64,000 nt of DNA from Cyclobacteriaceae bacterium (GCA_020436085.1 JAGQYM010000019.1:1-64000); one strand, 5' to 3'. Shown: positions 43,905 to 54,386, numbered from the stretch's first letter. Numbers and translations are program-made. The notes: a model not told the origin generated them from the letters alone.

Positions 43905-44405
43905 ATGAACAAATTAAGCAGCACCCTTTTATTGGTATGCACAATGGCCATCGGTGCGTTTGCACAGAAAGCCATGCCTAGTCCGCCAGCTAAGGCTGAA
44001 GGCAAGATTGACGGAGTTAGCGTTACTGTTGACTATCACCAGCCTTCCGCAAAAGGCAGAAAAATTATGGGAGGCCTTGTGCCCTATGGCGAAGTGTGGA
44101 GAACCGGAGCTAACGCTACGACATCAATAGAATTTAGTGCTGACGTAAAAGTAGAAGGACAAGCATTGGCGAAAGGAAAATATGCTCTGTTTACCATCCC
44201 GGGTGAAGATGAGTGGACAATTATTTTCAACAAAACAATTAAGTGGGGTTCATACAGCTATAGCGATAAAGATGATGTCCTGAGAGTTAAGGTTAAGCCT
44301 TCTAAAACTTCAAGCATGGTGGAGACCTTTAACATTGCAGTAGAAGGCGGCAAGGTGGTGCTGAAGTGGGAAAACACTCAGGTTGCCTTTGCTGTGTCTA
44401 AGTAG
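43905..44405 (+). CDS. DUF2911 exported protein
   Basis: The 166-residue product has a signal peptide ending IGAFAQ. The DUF2911 block follows: AEGKIDGVSVTVDYHQPSAKGRKIMGGLVPYGEVWRTGANATT, ALAKGKYALFTIPGEDEWTIIFNKTIKWGSYSY. This family is abundant in Bacteroidota, and its function is unknown. Own terminators lie on both sides. Confidence 0.93.
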   Translation: MNKLSSTLLLVCTMAIGAFAQKAMPSPPAKAEGKIDGVSVTVDYHQPSAKGRKIMGGLVPYGEVWRTGANATTSIEFSADVKVEGQALAKGKYALFTIPGEDEWTIIFNKTIKWGSYSYSDKDDVLRVKVKPSKTSSMVETFNIAVEGGKVVLKWENTQVAFAVSK

Positions 44406-44424
44406 ATTTGTTACTGCATTTAAA

Positions 44425-44461
44425 AAGAAGACTGGTTGAAAGCTAGTCTTCTTTTGTTTTT
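44425..44461 (+). terminator. Intrinsic terminator of the DUF2911 gene
   Basis: AAGAAGACT (44425-44433) and AGTCTTCTT (44445-44453) form a 9-bp stem followed by TTGTTTTTA, 20 bases after the stop. Confidence 0.8.
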
Positions 44462-44563
44462 AGCCCACAGGTACCTTTTGTCTACCTCTTGTACACCACA
44501 GAAATCACTGATTCTGCATCTCATTGTCGTTGTTTGCGTTGTCTAACGGACAACTAAAAGGAA

Positions 44564-45436
44564 ATGAAAAACGAATTGACAATCATCACCAGGGATTTCT
44601 ATCACCTTGGTGCTACTGAATACCTACCCCAAACAGCGAACGGAATATCCGTAGTGATCAACTCCGCCATGGCAGTGAAACAACAATACTACTCCGACTT
44701 CGCAACTTATCTGACCGAAGAAGGGTTTCATGTTATCACATATGATTACAGGGGCATAGGTCGATCGAAAAAAGGGAGCCTGAGAAAACTTGATGCAAGT
44801 CTCCTGGATTGGGCTGGCCTCGACTACGAAGCAGTACTTCAATATGTGAGAGAGACATATCCAAAAAATACAGTTTCTGTTCTGGGACATAGCATTGGCG
44901 GACAACTCGTTGGATTCTCGAGTAAGTCTGAGCTAGTGGACAGGTTTGTATTCATTGCATCACAAACTCCGTATTGGAAAAATTATAAAACGAGTACCAA
45001 ACCCAAGCTTTGGATACTTTGGTATCTTTTGATCCCCGGACTTTCAAAAACGTTCGGCTATTTTCCAGCATCGAAATTAGGTTTGTTTGAAAACCTTCCG
45101 AAAAATGTTGCACTACAGTGGATGCGATGGGCTCGTAATAAGACGTATGCATTCCCAGAAGTTCAGAAAGAGAAAACAAGCTTCCAAAAACTGAGTCAGC
45201 GATGTCTGGCATTAAGTTTTGCTGACGATCCCTATGCCCCGGAACTAGCCACAAAAGATCTGCTAGCTCATTACAACTTGCTAAATACGCAACATCAACA
45301 CCTGCATCCGGAAGATATCGCCATGGATTCGATCGGGCACTTTGGTTTTTTTAGGAAAAGGTTCAAAAACACACTTTGGCTCAGCACCAAAGAGTGGTTG
45401 GAGAAAAGAAATCCTGGTCACAGAATCGCAGTTTAG
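44564..45436 (+). CDS. Alpha/beta hydrolase
   Basis: The 290-residue cytoplasmic protein (no signal peptide) has the oxyanion region VVINSAMAVKQQYYSDFATYL, the D-Y-R-G-I-G-R-S motif and the nucleophile elbow GHSIGG (Ser110). An acid in the LSFADDPYAPE segment and His in DSIGHFGFF complete a plausible triad. It belongs to the serine aminopeptidase S33-like group. It lies 59 bp before the protease-rimK-AstE-like run on the same strand and may be co-expressed with it. Confidence 0.9.
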   Translation: MKNELTIITRDFYHLGATEYLPQTANGISVVINSAMAVKQQYYSDFATYLTEEGFHVITYDYRGIGRSKKGSLRKLDASLLDWAGLDYEAVLQYVRETYPKNTVSVLGHSIGGQLVGFSSKSELVDRFVFIASQTPYWKNYKTSTKPKLWILWYLLIPGLSKTFGYFPASKLGLFENLPKNVALQWMRWARNKTYAFPEVQKEKTSFQKLSQRCLALSFADDPYAPELATKDLLAHYNLLNTQHQHLHPEDIAMDSIGHFGFFRKRFKNTLWLSTKEWLEKRNPGHRIAV

Positions 45437-45495
45437 ATTGGTATTGTAAATCGGGACTAATCAGCATATTTGTAGAGCATCAAAAACCTACTGAC

Positions 45496-45933
45496 ATGCT
45501 GATTTTGGGTAGATCGGACCGGGTGGACTTGCCCGGCCTGGGACTGACCGACATTCACGCCAAAATTGACACCGGTGCTTACACGAGCAGCCTGCATTGT
45601 TCCAGCGCGAGAGTCGTAGACGGTAAACTCGAATTTGTACTCCTGGACGAAGAGCACCCGGAATTCACAGGAATGAAGTTTACTTTCGATGAGTTTGATC
45701 AAAGGGTAATTAAAAATTCATTTGGAGAAGCGGAGATGCGGTATATCATCAAAACCACGGTTCGAATTCACAAGAAAACTTACCGCACGCAATTCTCACT
45801 GAGCGACCGTGATAATCTTAAGTTTCCAGTTTTACTAGGCAGAAGGGTTCTGAAAAAAAGATTTCTAATTGATGTCTCAAAAACGGATATTTCGTATAAC
45901 GAAAAGGAAAGCAACTCTGCTTCCAAAAATTAA
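45496..45933 (+). CDS. RimK-associated retropepsin-like protease (PF05618 type)
   Basis: The start at 45496 (MLILGRSDRVDLPGLGL) is preferred; the longer frame overlaps the hydrolase gene. The 145-residue protein has AKIDTGAYTSSLHC with Asp25-Thr-Gly-Ala, the retropepsin catalytic motif, and FPVLLGRRVLKKRFLIDV at the C-terminus. It is often labelled ATP-dependent zinc protease or RimB-like. The family is strongly linked to rimK, and the probable role is trimming of RimK-added glutamates. 27 bp upstream of rimK. Confidence 0.88.
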   Translation: MLILGRSDRVDLPGLGLTDIHAKIDTGAYTSSLHCSSARVVDGKLEFVLLDEEHPEFTGMKFTFDEFDQRVIKNSFGEAEMRYIIKTTVRIHKKTYRTQFSLSDRDNLKFPVLLGRRVLKKRFLIDVSKTDISYNEKESNSASKN

Positions 45934-45960
45934 TCTCATCTTTGAAATTCAAGTCCGGTT

Positions 45961-46869
45961 ATGAAGATCGCGATCCTTTCCCGAAACAGTAAACTTTACA
46001 GCACCCAACGGCTAAAAGCGGCTGGTGAAAAAAGAGGTCACAATGTGGAGATCATTGATCACATGAAGTGCGTGCTCCTCATTGAGAAAAAAAACCCCAT
46101 GGTGTGGTACAATGGGAAAAAGCTAGACTATTTTGATGCTATCATTCCACGTATCGGTGCCTCAGTCACATTCTATGGTGCGGCTGTGGTTCGCCAATTT
46201 GAAATGATGAAAGTATTTACCTCCACGGAATCGCAGGCGTTAATCCGTTCGAGAGACAAACTCAGGAGCCTACAGATCCTATCACGGGCCGGTCTTGGAT
46301 TGCCAAAAACAATTTTCATGGACTACTCCAAGGATACTGAAGGTGTAATTGAAGCAGTCGGTGGCGCTCCGGTTGTTATTAAGTTGCTAGAAGGAACACA
46401 GGGATTGGGTGTGGTGCTTGCAGAGAACAAGAACGCGGCAAAGTCGGTGATCGAGGCATTTCACGGGGTGAAGGCGAGAATCATCGTACAGGAATTTATC
46501 AAGGAAGCCAAACGATCAGATATCCGCGCTTTTGTAATTGATGGCGAAGTGGTAGGTGCGATGAAACGCACCGGAAAGGAGGGCGAGTTCAGATCAAATC
46601 TTCACAGAGGTGGAACCTCAGAAGTCTTCAAACTAAGTAGATCAGAAAAGAGTACAGCCATTGCTGCAGCCAAAAAAATGGGACTCGGTGTAGCCGGTGT
46701 GGATATGCTTCTTTCAAAACGAGGCCCACTGATTATCGAAGTAAACTCATCACCCGGACTAGAAGGCATCGAAGGGGCGACCGGAGTTGACATTGCCGGC
46801 AAAATAATTCAGTATCTTGAAAAGAATGCAGGCAAGAACAGAATCCAAAAAGACAAGATTAATGCCTGA
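45961..46869 (+). CDS. rimK: RimK-type alpha-L-glutamate ligase
   Basis: The 302-residue ATP-grasp ligase adds glutamate residues to a protein C-terminus or a small amino acid acceptor; in E. coli this is ribosomal protein S6. Visible marks are [27 protein letters not shown], the [10 protein letters not shown] start of the ATP-grasp, [14 protein letters not shown], and the metal-binding [22 protein letters not shown] near the C-terminus. Its neighbours (retropepsin-like protease before, AstE-like deacylase after) are a recurring module. Confidence 0.95.
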   Translation: MKIAILSRNSKLYSTQRLKAAGEKRGHNVEIIDHMKCVLLIEKKNPMVWYNGKKLDYFDAIIPRIGASVTFYGAAVVRQFEMMKVFTSTESQALIRSRDKLRSLQILSRAGLGLPKTIFMDYSKDTEGVIEAVGGAPVVIKLLEGTQGLGVVLAENKNAAKSVIEAFHGVKARIIVQEFIKEAKRSDIRAFVIDGEVVGAMKRTGKEGEFRSNLHRGGTSEVFKLSRSEKSTAIAAAKKMGLGVAGVDMLLSKRGPLIIEVNSSPGLEGIEGATGVDIAGKIIQYLEKNAGKNRIQKDKINA

Positions 46870-46902
46870 TTCATCAACAGTAAGTAAGACGGGCTTCTCA
46901 GC

Positions 46903-47877
46903 ATGAAGAATATCAAAATTGCAGGTCATGAAATCAGACCTGGTGAATCAAAAGAAATAGACATCAAGATTGCGAGGCTACCTTCTCACACGCAGATCGA
47001 CACACCCATCTTTGTCCATCGCGCAATAGAAGATGGACCCGTGCTGGCCCTTATGGCAGGAATGCACGGAGATGAAATCAACGGTGTTGAAATTGTGAGA
47101 AGGATTTTAGACAGTGACCTCAATCGAGCAAAGAGAGGAACAGTGGTTTGCATGCCGATTGTCAACGTCTACGGTTTTCTCAATTATTCACGCGAAGTTC
47201 CAGACGGCAAAGATATCAACCGCTCCTTTCCGGGAAATAAATCCGGATCATTAGCGAGCAGGGTGGCCTATCACCTGATGCGCGAAGTAGTGCCTTACAT
47301 TGACTACGGTATCGATTTCCATACAGGTGGCGCTGCAAGAACTAATTACCCCCAGGTAAGATGTGTAATGGCGGATGCCACGAATGTCGAACTAGCCCAA
47401 GCATTCTGCGCACCCTTCACTATCGACTCCCCCTTTCGCCCCCACTCACTTCGCCAGGCTGCAGCAAAGAAAGGAAAAAACATTATTGTGTATGAAGGCG
47501 GTGAATCGGTTAGGTTCGACACACAAGCTATTGAAGTTGGACTTGCAGGAACACTACGGATCATGAAACACCTGAAAATGATCGACTGGGCACCTGAGCC
47601 AACGGAGGAAAATAAAATAGTTTGGAATTCATCATGGGTGCGAGCGCGAACAGCCGGACTTTTTCAGGCCAACATCCGTTGTGGTCAACTCGTGGAAAAA
47701 AATCAATGGCTAGGCACCATCACTGATCCTTTCGGTGAATTCAAAGAACAAATCAAATCACCCTCCACAGGTTATGTTGTCGGGCTCAACAATGCACCAG
47801 TAGTAAATGCAGGAGATGCACTTATGCACATCGGTCTTGATGACTCGTGCAAGATTGTAACCAGAGACGAGGAATAA
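46903..47877 (+). CDS. Succinylglutamate desuccinylase/aspartoacylase family protein
   Basis: The 324-residue zinc amidase-like protein has LMAGMHGDEINGVEIVRRI with His55 and Glu58, the NRSFPG motif, the second zinc His in GIDFHTGG, and a C-terminal beta domain with SPSTGYVVG. Members in RimK modules are thought to remove amide-linked groups from amino acids or peptides. 33 bp after rimK, same operon. Confidence 0.93.
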   Translation: MKNIKIAGHEIRPGESKEIDIKIARLPSHTQIDTPIFVHRAIEDGPVLALMAGMHGDEINGVEIVRRILDSDLNRAKRGTVVCMPIVNVYGFLNYSREVPDGKDINRSFPGNKSGSLASRVAYHLMREVVPYIDYGIDFHTGGAARTNYPQVRCVMADATNVELAQAFCAPFTIDSPFRPHSLRQAAAKKGKNIIVYEGGESVRFDTQAIEVGLAGTLRIMKHLKMIDWAPEPTEENKIVWNSSWVRARTAGLFQANIRCGQLVEKNQWLGTITDPFGEFKEQIKSPSTGYVVGLNNAPVVNAGDALMHIGLDDSCKIVTRDEE

Positions 47878-47880
47878 TTT

Positions 47881-48948
47881 TTAGAAGTCTGGACAAGGAA
47901 TCACAAGCTTATCCTTAGGTGGCTTCCTCGGATCACGTGTCGACCAAGAATAAACCAGGCTGAATTCATGTGCTCCTCCACTGCCTGGTCCTAACTTAGA
48001 AATGGTGTAGTCGTAGCTGTAGCCAATATTAAGAATATCCTTTGCTCCCTTCTTTGTAAATCCAAGAAGCAATACCAGTGATTCATTGTTGGCAAAGTTG
48101 TTGAGTTTCTTGAATGGTACTCCTCTATACCATAAACCCACAATCAACGGTTCCAACGTTAGATAGGCACCGATGTCCATTTGATCAAACTCACCTTGGT
48201 GCCTATACTGCAGTGCAGGTGCAATACTTCTCTCGGAAGGCCTGGCATAAATACCAGAGCCAACCACACCAGGTCTGAAGTGAAATTTTACTCCGGTGTG
48301 AATTGAAGTCTTCATCGGTAACTTGCTTTCCTCCCCTATCAATGATTGATTGGGCTGCGTGATATGGTGAGTTGCTACCCCCAACCATGCCCGAGGGGTA
48401 TAGAATAATCCGCCAAACGACAAGTCTGGGAAAAATTTGTTTCCGCCAGCGTTCAACGCTTCGGCTGAAGTAGGACTGATAATATCTCCGGTTGCCGGAT
48501 CAAATTGATCACCGAAGGTGAGTTTATCAAAGTTGATTGATCGGTTGTATAATGCCACCTGCACTCCGGGTCTGAATGATAGCCCTTCAGTAAGTCGAAT
48601 ATCATAAGAGTATTGCGCTGCAAGGCTGATAGATGATAACCCAAGAATGCCTTCACGATCCCGAGTAAGCATGACGCCCACCCCACTGTTTTTATCTTCT
48701 ATATATGTATCGAAGAAGGCAGAGATAGTGGTAAAGTTGGCATCAATAGCTGGCCACTGATTCCTATAGTTGATTCCAAATCTCGCCTGACTGGTTGATC
48801 CTGCAAATGCAGGGTTCAAGTATAAGGGCGCAGCATAAAACTGTGAATATTGTGGATCCTGAGCAGTTACTTGATTGTGCATCAACAGGATACACCCAAC
48901 AAAGAGCAACAGTTTGTACAACAACTTGGGGGATTTACATCTCTCCAT
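47881..48948 (-). CDS. PorP/SprF family type IX secretion membrane protein
   Basis: The 355-residue product has an N-terminal signal (LLLFVGCILLMHNQVTAQ), then DPQYSQFYAAPLYLNPAFAGS, the family hallmark, and repeated outer-membrane strands. PorP/SprF proteins link cargo carrying type-B C-terminal domains to the T9SS. It is divergent from the giant CTD protein gene across 173 bp, suggesting a dedicated pair. It converges tail-to-tail with the AstE-like gene 3 bp away. Confidence 0.94.
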   Translation of the reverse strand: MERCKSPKLLYKLLLFVGCILLMHNQVTAQDPQYSQFYAAPLYLNPAFAGSTSQARFGINYRNQWPAIDANFTTISAFFDTYIEDKNSGVGVMLTRDREGILGLSSISLAAQYSYDIRLTEGLSFRPGVQVALYNRSINFDKLTFGDQFDPATGDIISPTSAEALNAGGNKFFPDLSFGGLFYTPRAWLGVATHHITQPNQSLIGEESKLPMKTSIHTGVKFHFRPGVVGSGIYARPSERSIAPALQYRHQGEFDQMDIGAYLTLEPLIVGLWYRGVPFKKLNNFANNESLVLLLGFTKKGAKDILNIGYSYDYTISKLGPGSGGAHEFSLVYSWSTRDPRKPPKDKLVIPCPDF

Positions 48949-49121
48949 TAAAGCAAATTAAAACGTTTATCCCTATTTATAAAAATGAAGCGATCAAACG
49001 GGTTTGTGGCTTTCGCTACTTAACGATTTTTTCAGCCAAAATGTATACTTTAGCAGGGGTTAGGCGTTTTAAATTTTGTGTTGAAAGCATCAGGTAATAG
49101 GTTGAATGAGTAACGCGCATT

Positions 49122-52100
49122 ATGGATAGTAGGATCTCGGCTTCAGCAATATCAAAGTACCTTGTTATAATATTCATTGGCTGTTGCTCCACCGTAGTAG
49201 CGCAGGACCTGACACGCAATAATTGGTACTTTGGTAATTCTCCCAACGGAATAAGATTCAATCGCTCTGATAACAGCGCTGAACAAGTCACCAATCAGTT
49301 CACACCTTTTGGTACCGGAGGCAGCGCAGTAGCCACTGATCCTGGCAATGCCAATCTTCTTTTCTATTCTGATGGCGCTAATGTGTATGATGCCTGTCAC
49401 ATGTTAATGCCAAATGGCAATGCACTTAACGGAAATAGTGCAGCTAACCAACCTGTTGCTGTTAGCTCAGTCCCTGGGCAGCCGGGAAAATATTTTGTTT
49501 TTACAAACTCCGCAGACTTTACCACAGGTGGAGGAATCAGCCGAACAGTTGTAGATATGAATCTTTTTGGCAACGCGGTTTTTCCTTCCCCAGCCACGGG
49601 TGACGTTGAATCAAAGAATGCCGCTATTGCAGGACTACCCAACCGGTCAGAGGCGATGATTGTTGTGCCACACTCCAATGGCACAGACTTTTGGTTGATT
49701 ACCCACGAGGTAAATACTCAAAACTATGCAGCCACACTAATCAATGCAGCCAGCTATGCCGGAACATTTAACACAACCATCACAGCAGGATTGGGACTGC
49801 CAATTACTGTAGCAAATTTTGCGTATAACGCATCGCTTGGAAAAATTGCTGTGTCGCCACAAGGCCCTAACACCGATGCGTTGATTATCAATTTTGATAA
49901 TACTGCTGGCACATTTTCCTTTGACCGCTATATTTTCAACACAGGGCTTGCCACTGCAGGCAATCAATCCATTTACGATATCGAATGGAGCTACACCGGT
50001 CAATATCTTTACGTGTCAAGACATGGTGAGGCTGGCGTCAATGCAAACCTCTTTCAATACGATTATTCGAATCCATCCATAACACTGGCAAGTGTGTTGC
50101 CTGGTCCTATCTTCAGAAGCTTCGGAATTCAAGTGGCTCCAGACAGCGCGATTTATCATCTATATCAGGAAACATCTGGTGGCCCATTCCTGCTAGGACG
50201 ACTAACAGATATTGATTCGGTAGCTGCAGATGTCATCTACGAAACGCTCGCATTCGACAATTCAAATGTAGACGCCACGCAGTTTCCATCTTTCCTTCCC
50301 GCAGAAGATGTGACCCTAACAGTGAGCTTCACAACAATTGGTAGCTGTCAAAATGCACCAACTACTTTTTTTAGCGCAGTAAGCCCAGCTGCCGACAGTT
50401 TGGTTTGGGATTTTGGCGATGGTAGTGGAGGGAGAGGTCCGAGTCCCATTCATACTTACGACCAGGCACAAACTTTTAATGTCACACTCACCGCCTTTTA
50501 CCGGGGACAAACACAATCAGCATCACAACCGGTTACCATCAATGCCTTCCCGCTTCAACTCCAATTGGTGCAAGACACAACAGCATGCCGTAGCGAATTT
50601 CCTCCTCCACGGGGAACTGCATCTCCCACGCAATTTCAGGTCACGGCATCAGTTTCAGGTGGAACGCCCACATCCGCCATCTGGTCGAACGGAGACAATG
50701 GTTTGATACTTACGCCCGATTCCGCTGGCTATTATTACTTGGTTGTTACAGATGCCTCAGGGTGTTCGGCTTATGCAGGTGTAAATGTAAGAGAGTACGG
50801 ATTGCAAGATCAGCGTGCCAACATCTGGTATTTTGGTAATAGAGCGGGAATTGATTTTAATCCACTTCCGAACCCACCAGAGCCACTTGACGACAGCGCA
50901 ATGGATGCTCCTGAGGGCACTTCGACAATCTCTGACAGAAATGGTGAAGTAATTTTCTACACGGATGGAGATAAAGTGTGGGATCGTGATCACAATGAAA
51001 TAGCCACAGGTATTGGAGGAGATCCGTTGTCAGCACAAGCCGCACTCATTGTCCCTGTTCCAGGAGATGAAACTCTTTACTATATTTTTACCACTCAGGC
51101 AGTTGATGGAACATCAGCCAACGAACTCCGCTATTCGCTCTTCGATCTAAAACTAAATGGCGGTCTGGGAGCAGTGACGCAACAAAACACATTACTTTTT
51201 GCAAAAAGTACCGAACGTATTACCGCCAACGGTACCTGGCTGATTGCTCACGAATATGGAAACAACACATTCAGAGCCTACCCAATCACTGCCACTGGTA
51301 TTGGCGATCCCGTGTTCTCAAGCATAGGATCAGACCATTCCTTCAAAAGTGCTCAGCAGGGAGAAGGATACATGAAATTGGGACCGAGAGGCAATCTCGC
51401 TCTTGCCCTCTCCAATCCGGGCACCAGTAATTTAGTGGAGTTATTTACACTTGTTGACTCAACTGGTCGGATCACTAACTTTCGTCAGATTGACTTGGAT
51501 GAACCAACAGGACAGGTTTACGGTATTGAGTTTTCACCGGGAGGCAACAAGCTTTTCGCGACACTGAAGGGCTCACCTGCACCTTCTGCCGTTTACGAAT
51601 ACTTCCTTGATTCACTTGAGCGTCCATTCCTGAGAAATGTTACTTCAGAGCCAGCCCAAGAACTGGGCGCTATTCAAGTTGGTCCAGATGGTCAAATATA
51701 TATGGCCATCAATGGTAGCAATGTTTTGGGAACTATTCAGGCAGTAGAAGATACTACGCAAATCAGTCCGATCAACTTCTCGGGTTTCACACTAGCCGCT
51801 GGTACGAACAGCAGACTTGGTCTGCCCAACTTCGTGCAAATAGTTTCCAATGCTGTTGGCGGTCCTGACTTCGACTTTGCTGGAGTGTGTTTGGGACTAC
51901 CTACTGAGTTTACAGGCGTTCCTACTGATGCAATCGATGAATTTCAATGGTTCTTTGGAGATGGAGCAAGCGATACGCAGCCGAGTCCGGTTCACACGTA
52001 CGCCTCTGCCAGCACGTTTACAGTCACAATGAACCTTACCAATCGATGTGGGCTGAATGTGAACGTGGTCAAACCTGTGACGATAAATCCAACACCGGCA

Positions 52101-54317
52101 GCCCCTACCATACCGGGAGCCTCTGCACTTTGCTTTGGCCCGGTAACGCTTGACGCGAATACGAACAATCCCACTGGTTTCACCTATCTCTGGTCCACAG
52201 GAGAAACAACCAGACAAGTGACCATTGATGAGCCCACGCTTCTGTCGGTGACGAACACGGACCCCAACGGTTGTACTTCAACTGCGCAGACCATAGTGGT
52301 GGACAACAGGCCCCAGTTAGAACTCGGACCGGATATTACGATTTGCGAAGACAATAATACTCCAGCGCTTAATGCCCTCAACCCTGGAGCGACCTATGCC
52401 TGGACAATCAATAGTGCTCCTGCCGGCACAACGCAGGTACGAGCAGTAGACGCAAGTAACCCTGGTGTATTTACCTATCAAGTGGTCGTTACCGATCCCG
52501 TCACTACTTGCGCGATTACAGAAACAAAAACGTACACTATAAATGTTTCGCCACAGTTCACACTTTCAGGAAATCAGCCAAGCTCCTGCGGAGCTTTGGA
52601 TGGTGATATCACGCTGCAATTGAATGTTAGCGCACCACCAGCTGGACCTTACTCTTATTTCCTAACCGGTCCCGGAGGATTTAATAGCCAGGCAATTGAC
52701 CAGACTGCACCGACAACGTTTACTTCGCCATCAACTTTAGGCGCAGGCACCTACTCTGGAATTGTAACAGACCAGATTTCGGGTTGTACTATTTCTCAGG
52801 CGTTTGGGCTTAGCGATCCGGGAACATTTACAGTGTTAATTGCAAATACCGATTGTGACCCAACAGTTATTACTGCATCCACTGGTGGAGCCCCGCCAGC
52901 GGGCCCGCTAGATTATCTATTTACTAATGGGTCTACTGGTGAGAGTTTTGGCCCACAAACGAATAATCCGATTTCACCGGCATTTACTGCAGGTAGTGAC
53001 GGGAACTATGTAGTCGAAATTTTTGATGCAGCATCGGGATGTCGTGTAACAGGAAATCAAAACGTGGTTATTACGCCAAAACCAATATCGTTTGATATCT
53101 CAGGAATCTGTACCGATCCAGCAGTACTTACAGCTTCATTACCGTTTGATCCTGCATCTACCTTCGCTTGGACAGGCCCTGGTATCGTTAGCGGGGGAGC
53201 AACCAACAGCATTTCACTCAATACCAGCGGAACTTACCAGGTCACTGCCACAACCTCGGGAGGATGTGATGTCGTTGATAGTTATGATGTAATATTTGAC
53301 GGAGGTATCACGCCAACAATTGCGCAGTCCAATGCATGCGCTCCAACTGTTCTGCTGACAGCGTCTCCATCTGGTCCTTATACCTATCGATGGTTCAGAG
53401 GTGGTGTATTCCAACCTACCTTATTGGGTCAACAAATTTCTTTGGGAACCTCAGACAATGGTTCAAACTTCAATGTTACTATAGTCAACACAGTGAATGG
53501 CTGTAACTATCAATCTCCCGTACAAACAGTTGACGTTATTGGTCAGGTTACTGCAAATCTGACCTCAACTCCGGCTTGTGATGATGATCTTCCTTTTACC
53601 TTGACAGCGAGCTCGGTTGCCACCGGTGTTTCCTTTGCGTGGTTTTTCAATGGTACCTCCATCCCAAGTGAAACCAATGCTACCTTGAACAGAACCGAAG
53701 AGGGAACATACCGTGTCGATGTATCAAAATCTGTGTGCAGTGCTTCTGCACAAATTCAGGTGATCAAGGCTCCAGTGCCTGTAGGTTCGCTGCCTAACCG
53801 CGTAGTGATCTGCGATGATCCTGACAATAATGATCCTACAACATCACAAGTCGATCTTGACCCCGGTAGCTTTAGTGCTTACCGCTGGTTCAAAAACGAA
53901 TTGACACTTGGCAGTACAAGTCAGGTATTCACTGCCGACAGCGAAGGTTTATATGCCGTAGACATTACTAACTCATTCGGCTGTGTAGCTAGAGATGAAA
54001 CAGAAGTGCTCAGTCAATGCATTCCAAAACTGGTAGCTCCCAATGCATTCCGGCCTACGAGTTCAACTGCCGCTAACCGCGAGTTCTCAGTATTCTCGTT
54101 CTTTATCACTGATGAGTTCCAAATTTTTATCTACAACCGATGGGGTGAATTGGTGTACCAGTCCAACGACCGTTACTTCAAATGGAATGGAACGTATAAC
54201 AATTCTGGTCAAACGTTGCCGGGTGGCTCTTACGCCTATGTAATTAAATACGTCAGCTCTTTCAGACCGGAATTGGGAGTTCAAGAGAAACATGGCGGGG
54301 TTGCACTCATAAGATAG
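49122..54317 (+). CDS. Giant T9SS cargo: duplicated propeller-PKD units, Ig-like repeats, gliding-type C-terminal domain
   Basis: The 1,731-residue product has a signal peptide ending STVVAQ. Residues about 28-390 are a beta-propeller-like unit, then a PKD domain (LVWDFGDGSGG... about 395-475). This is repeated: a second propeller starts at about 565 (NIWYFGNRAGIDFNP matches NNWYFGNSPNGIRFN) with a PKD domain from about 910 (FQWFFGDGASDTQPSPVHTY). Several Ig/PKD-like modules fill 1000-1630. The last 90 residues are the type-B CTD (VAPNAFRPTS, FQIFIYNRWGELVYQSND, WNGTYNNSGQTLPGGSYAYVI) recognised by the T9SS. It is probably a surface adhesin secreted with the divergent PorP/SprF. Confidence 0.93.
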   Translation: MDSRISASAISKYLVIIFIGCCSTVVAQDLTRNNWYFGNSPNGIRFNRSDNSAEQVTNQFTPFGTGGSAVATDPGNANLLFYSDGANVYDACHMLMPNGNALNGNSAANQPVAVSSVPGQPGKYFVFTNSADFTTGGGISRTVVDMNLFGNAVFPSPATGDVESKNAAIAGLPNRSEAMIVVPHSNGTDFWLITHEVNTQNYAATLINAASYAGTFNTTITAGLGLPITVANFAYNASLGKIAVSPQGPNTDALIINFDNTAGTFSFDRYIFNTGLATAGNQSIYDIEWSYTGQYLYVSRHGEAGVNANLFQYDYSNPSITLASVLPGPIFRSFGIQVAPDSAIYHLYQETSGGPFLLGRLTDIDSVAADVIYETLAFDNSNVDATQFPSFLPAEDVTLTVSFTTIGSCQNAPTTFFSAVSPAADSLVWDFGDGSGGRGPSPIHTYDQAQTFNVTLTAFYRGQTQSASQPVTINAFPLQLQLVQDTTACRSEFPPPRGTASPTQFQVTASVSGGTPTSAIWSNGDNGLILTPDSAGYYYLVVTDASGCSAYAGVNVREYGLQDQRANIWYFGNRAGIDFNPLPNPPEPLDDSAMDAPEGTSTISDRNGEVIFYTDGDKVWDRDHNEIATGIGGDPLSAQAALIVPVPGDETLYYIFTTQAVDGTSANELRYSLFDLKLNGGLGAVTQQNTLLFAKSTERITANGTWLIAHEYGNNTFRAYPITATGIGDPVFSSIGSDHSFKSAQQGEGYMKLGPRGNLALALSNPGTSNLVELFTLVDSTGRITNFRQIDLDEPTGQVYGIEFSPGGNKLFATLKGSPAPSAVYEYFLDSLERPFLRNVTSEPAQELGAIQVGPDGQIYMAINGSNVLGTIQAVEDTTQISPINFSGFTLAAGTNSRLGLPNFVQIVSNAVGGPDFDFAGVCLGLPTEFTGVPTDAIDEFQWFFGDGASDTQPSPVHTYASASTFTVTMNLTNRCGLNVNVVKPVTINPTPAAPTIPGASALCFGPVTLDANTNNPTGFTYLWSTGETTRQVTIDEPTLLSVTNTDPNGCTSTAQTIVVDNRPQLELGPDITICEDNNTPALNALNPGATYAWTINSAPAGTTQVRAVDASNPGVFTYQVVVTDPVTTCAITETKTYTINVSPQFTLSGNQPSSCGALDGDITLQLNVSAPPAGPYSYFLTGPGGFNSQAIDQTAPTTFTSPSTLGAGTYSGIVTDQISGCTISQAFGLSDPGTFTVLIANTDCDPTVITASTGGAPPAGPLDYLFTNGSTGESFGPQTNNPISPAFTAGSDGNYVVEIFDAASGCRVTGNQNVVITPKPISFDISGICTDPAVLTASLPFDPASTFAWTGPGIVSGGATNSISLNTSGTYQVTATTSGGCDVVDSYDVIFDGGITPTIAQSNACAPTVLLTASPSGPYTYRWFRGGVFQPTLLGQQISLGTSDNGSNFNVTIVNTVNGCNYQSPVQTVDVIGQVTANLTSTPACDDDLPFTLTASSVATGVSFAWFFNGTSIPSETNATLNRTEEGTYRVDVSKSVCSASAQIQVIKAPVPVGSLPNRVVICDDPDNNDPTTSQVDLDPGSFSAYRWFKNELTLGSTSQVFTADSEGLYAVDITNSFGCVARDETEVLSQCIPKLVAPNAFRPTSSTAANREFSVFSFFITDEFQIFIYNRWGELVYQSNDRYFKWNGTYNNSGQTLPGGSYAYVIKYVSSFRPELGVQEKHGGVALIR

Positions 54318-54356
54318 CCTTCCATCGGCTGATTATCGCATCCAACTAAAATAAAG

Positions 54357-54386
54357 AAGGCATCACACCAGATGCCTTTATTTTTT
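54357..54386 (+). terminator. Intrinsic terminator of the T9SS cargo gene
   Basis: AAGGCATC (54357-54364) and GATGCCTT (54371-54378) pair over 8 bp with a six-base loop and a TATTTTTTG tail, about 40 bases after the stop. Confidence 0.82.

Noticed and set aside
49894-50082. Short ORFs within and opposite the giant T9SS cargo gene
   Set aside because: All lie in other frames of a continuous 1,731-codon gene with clear domains.
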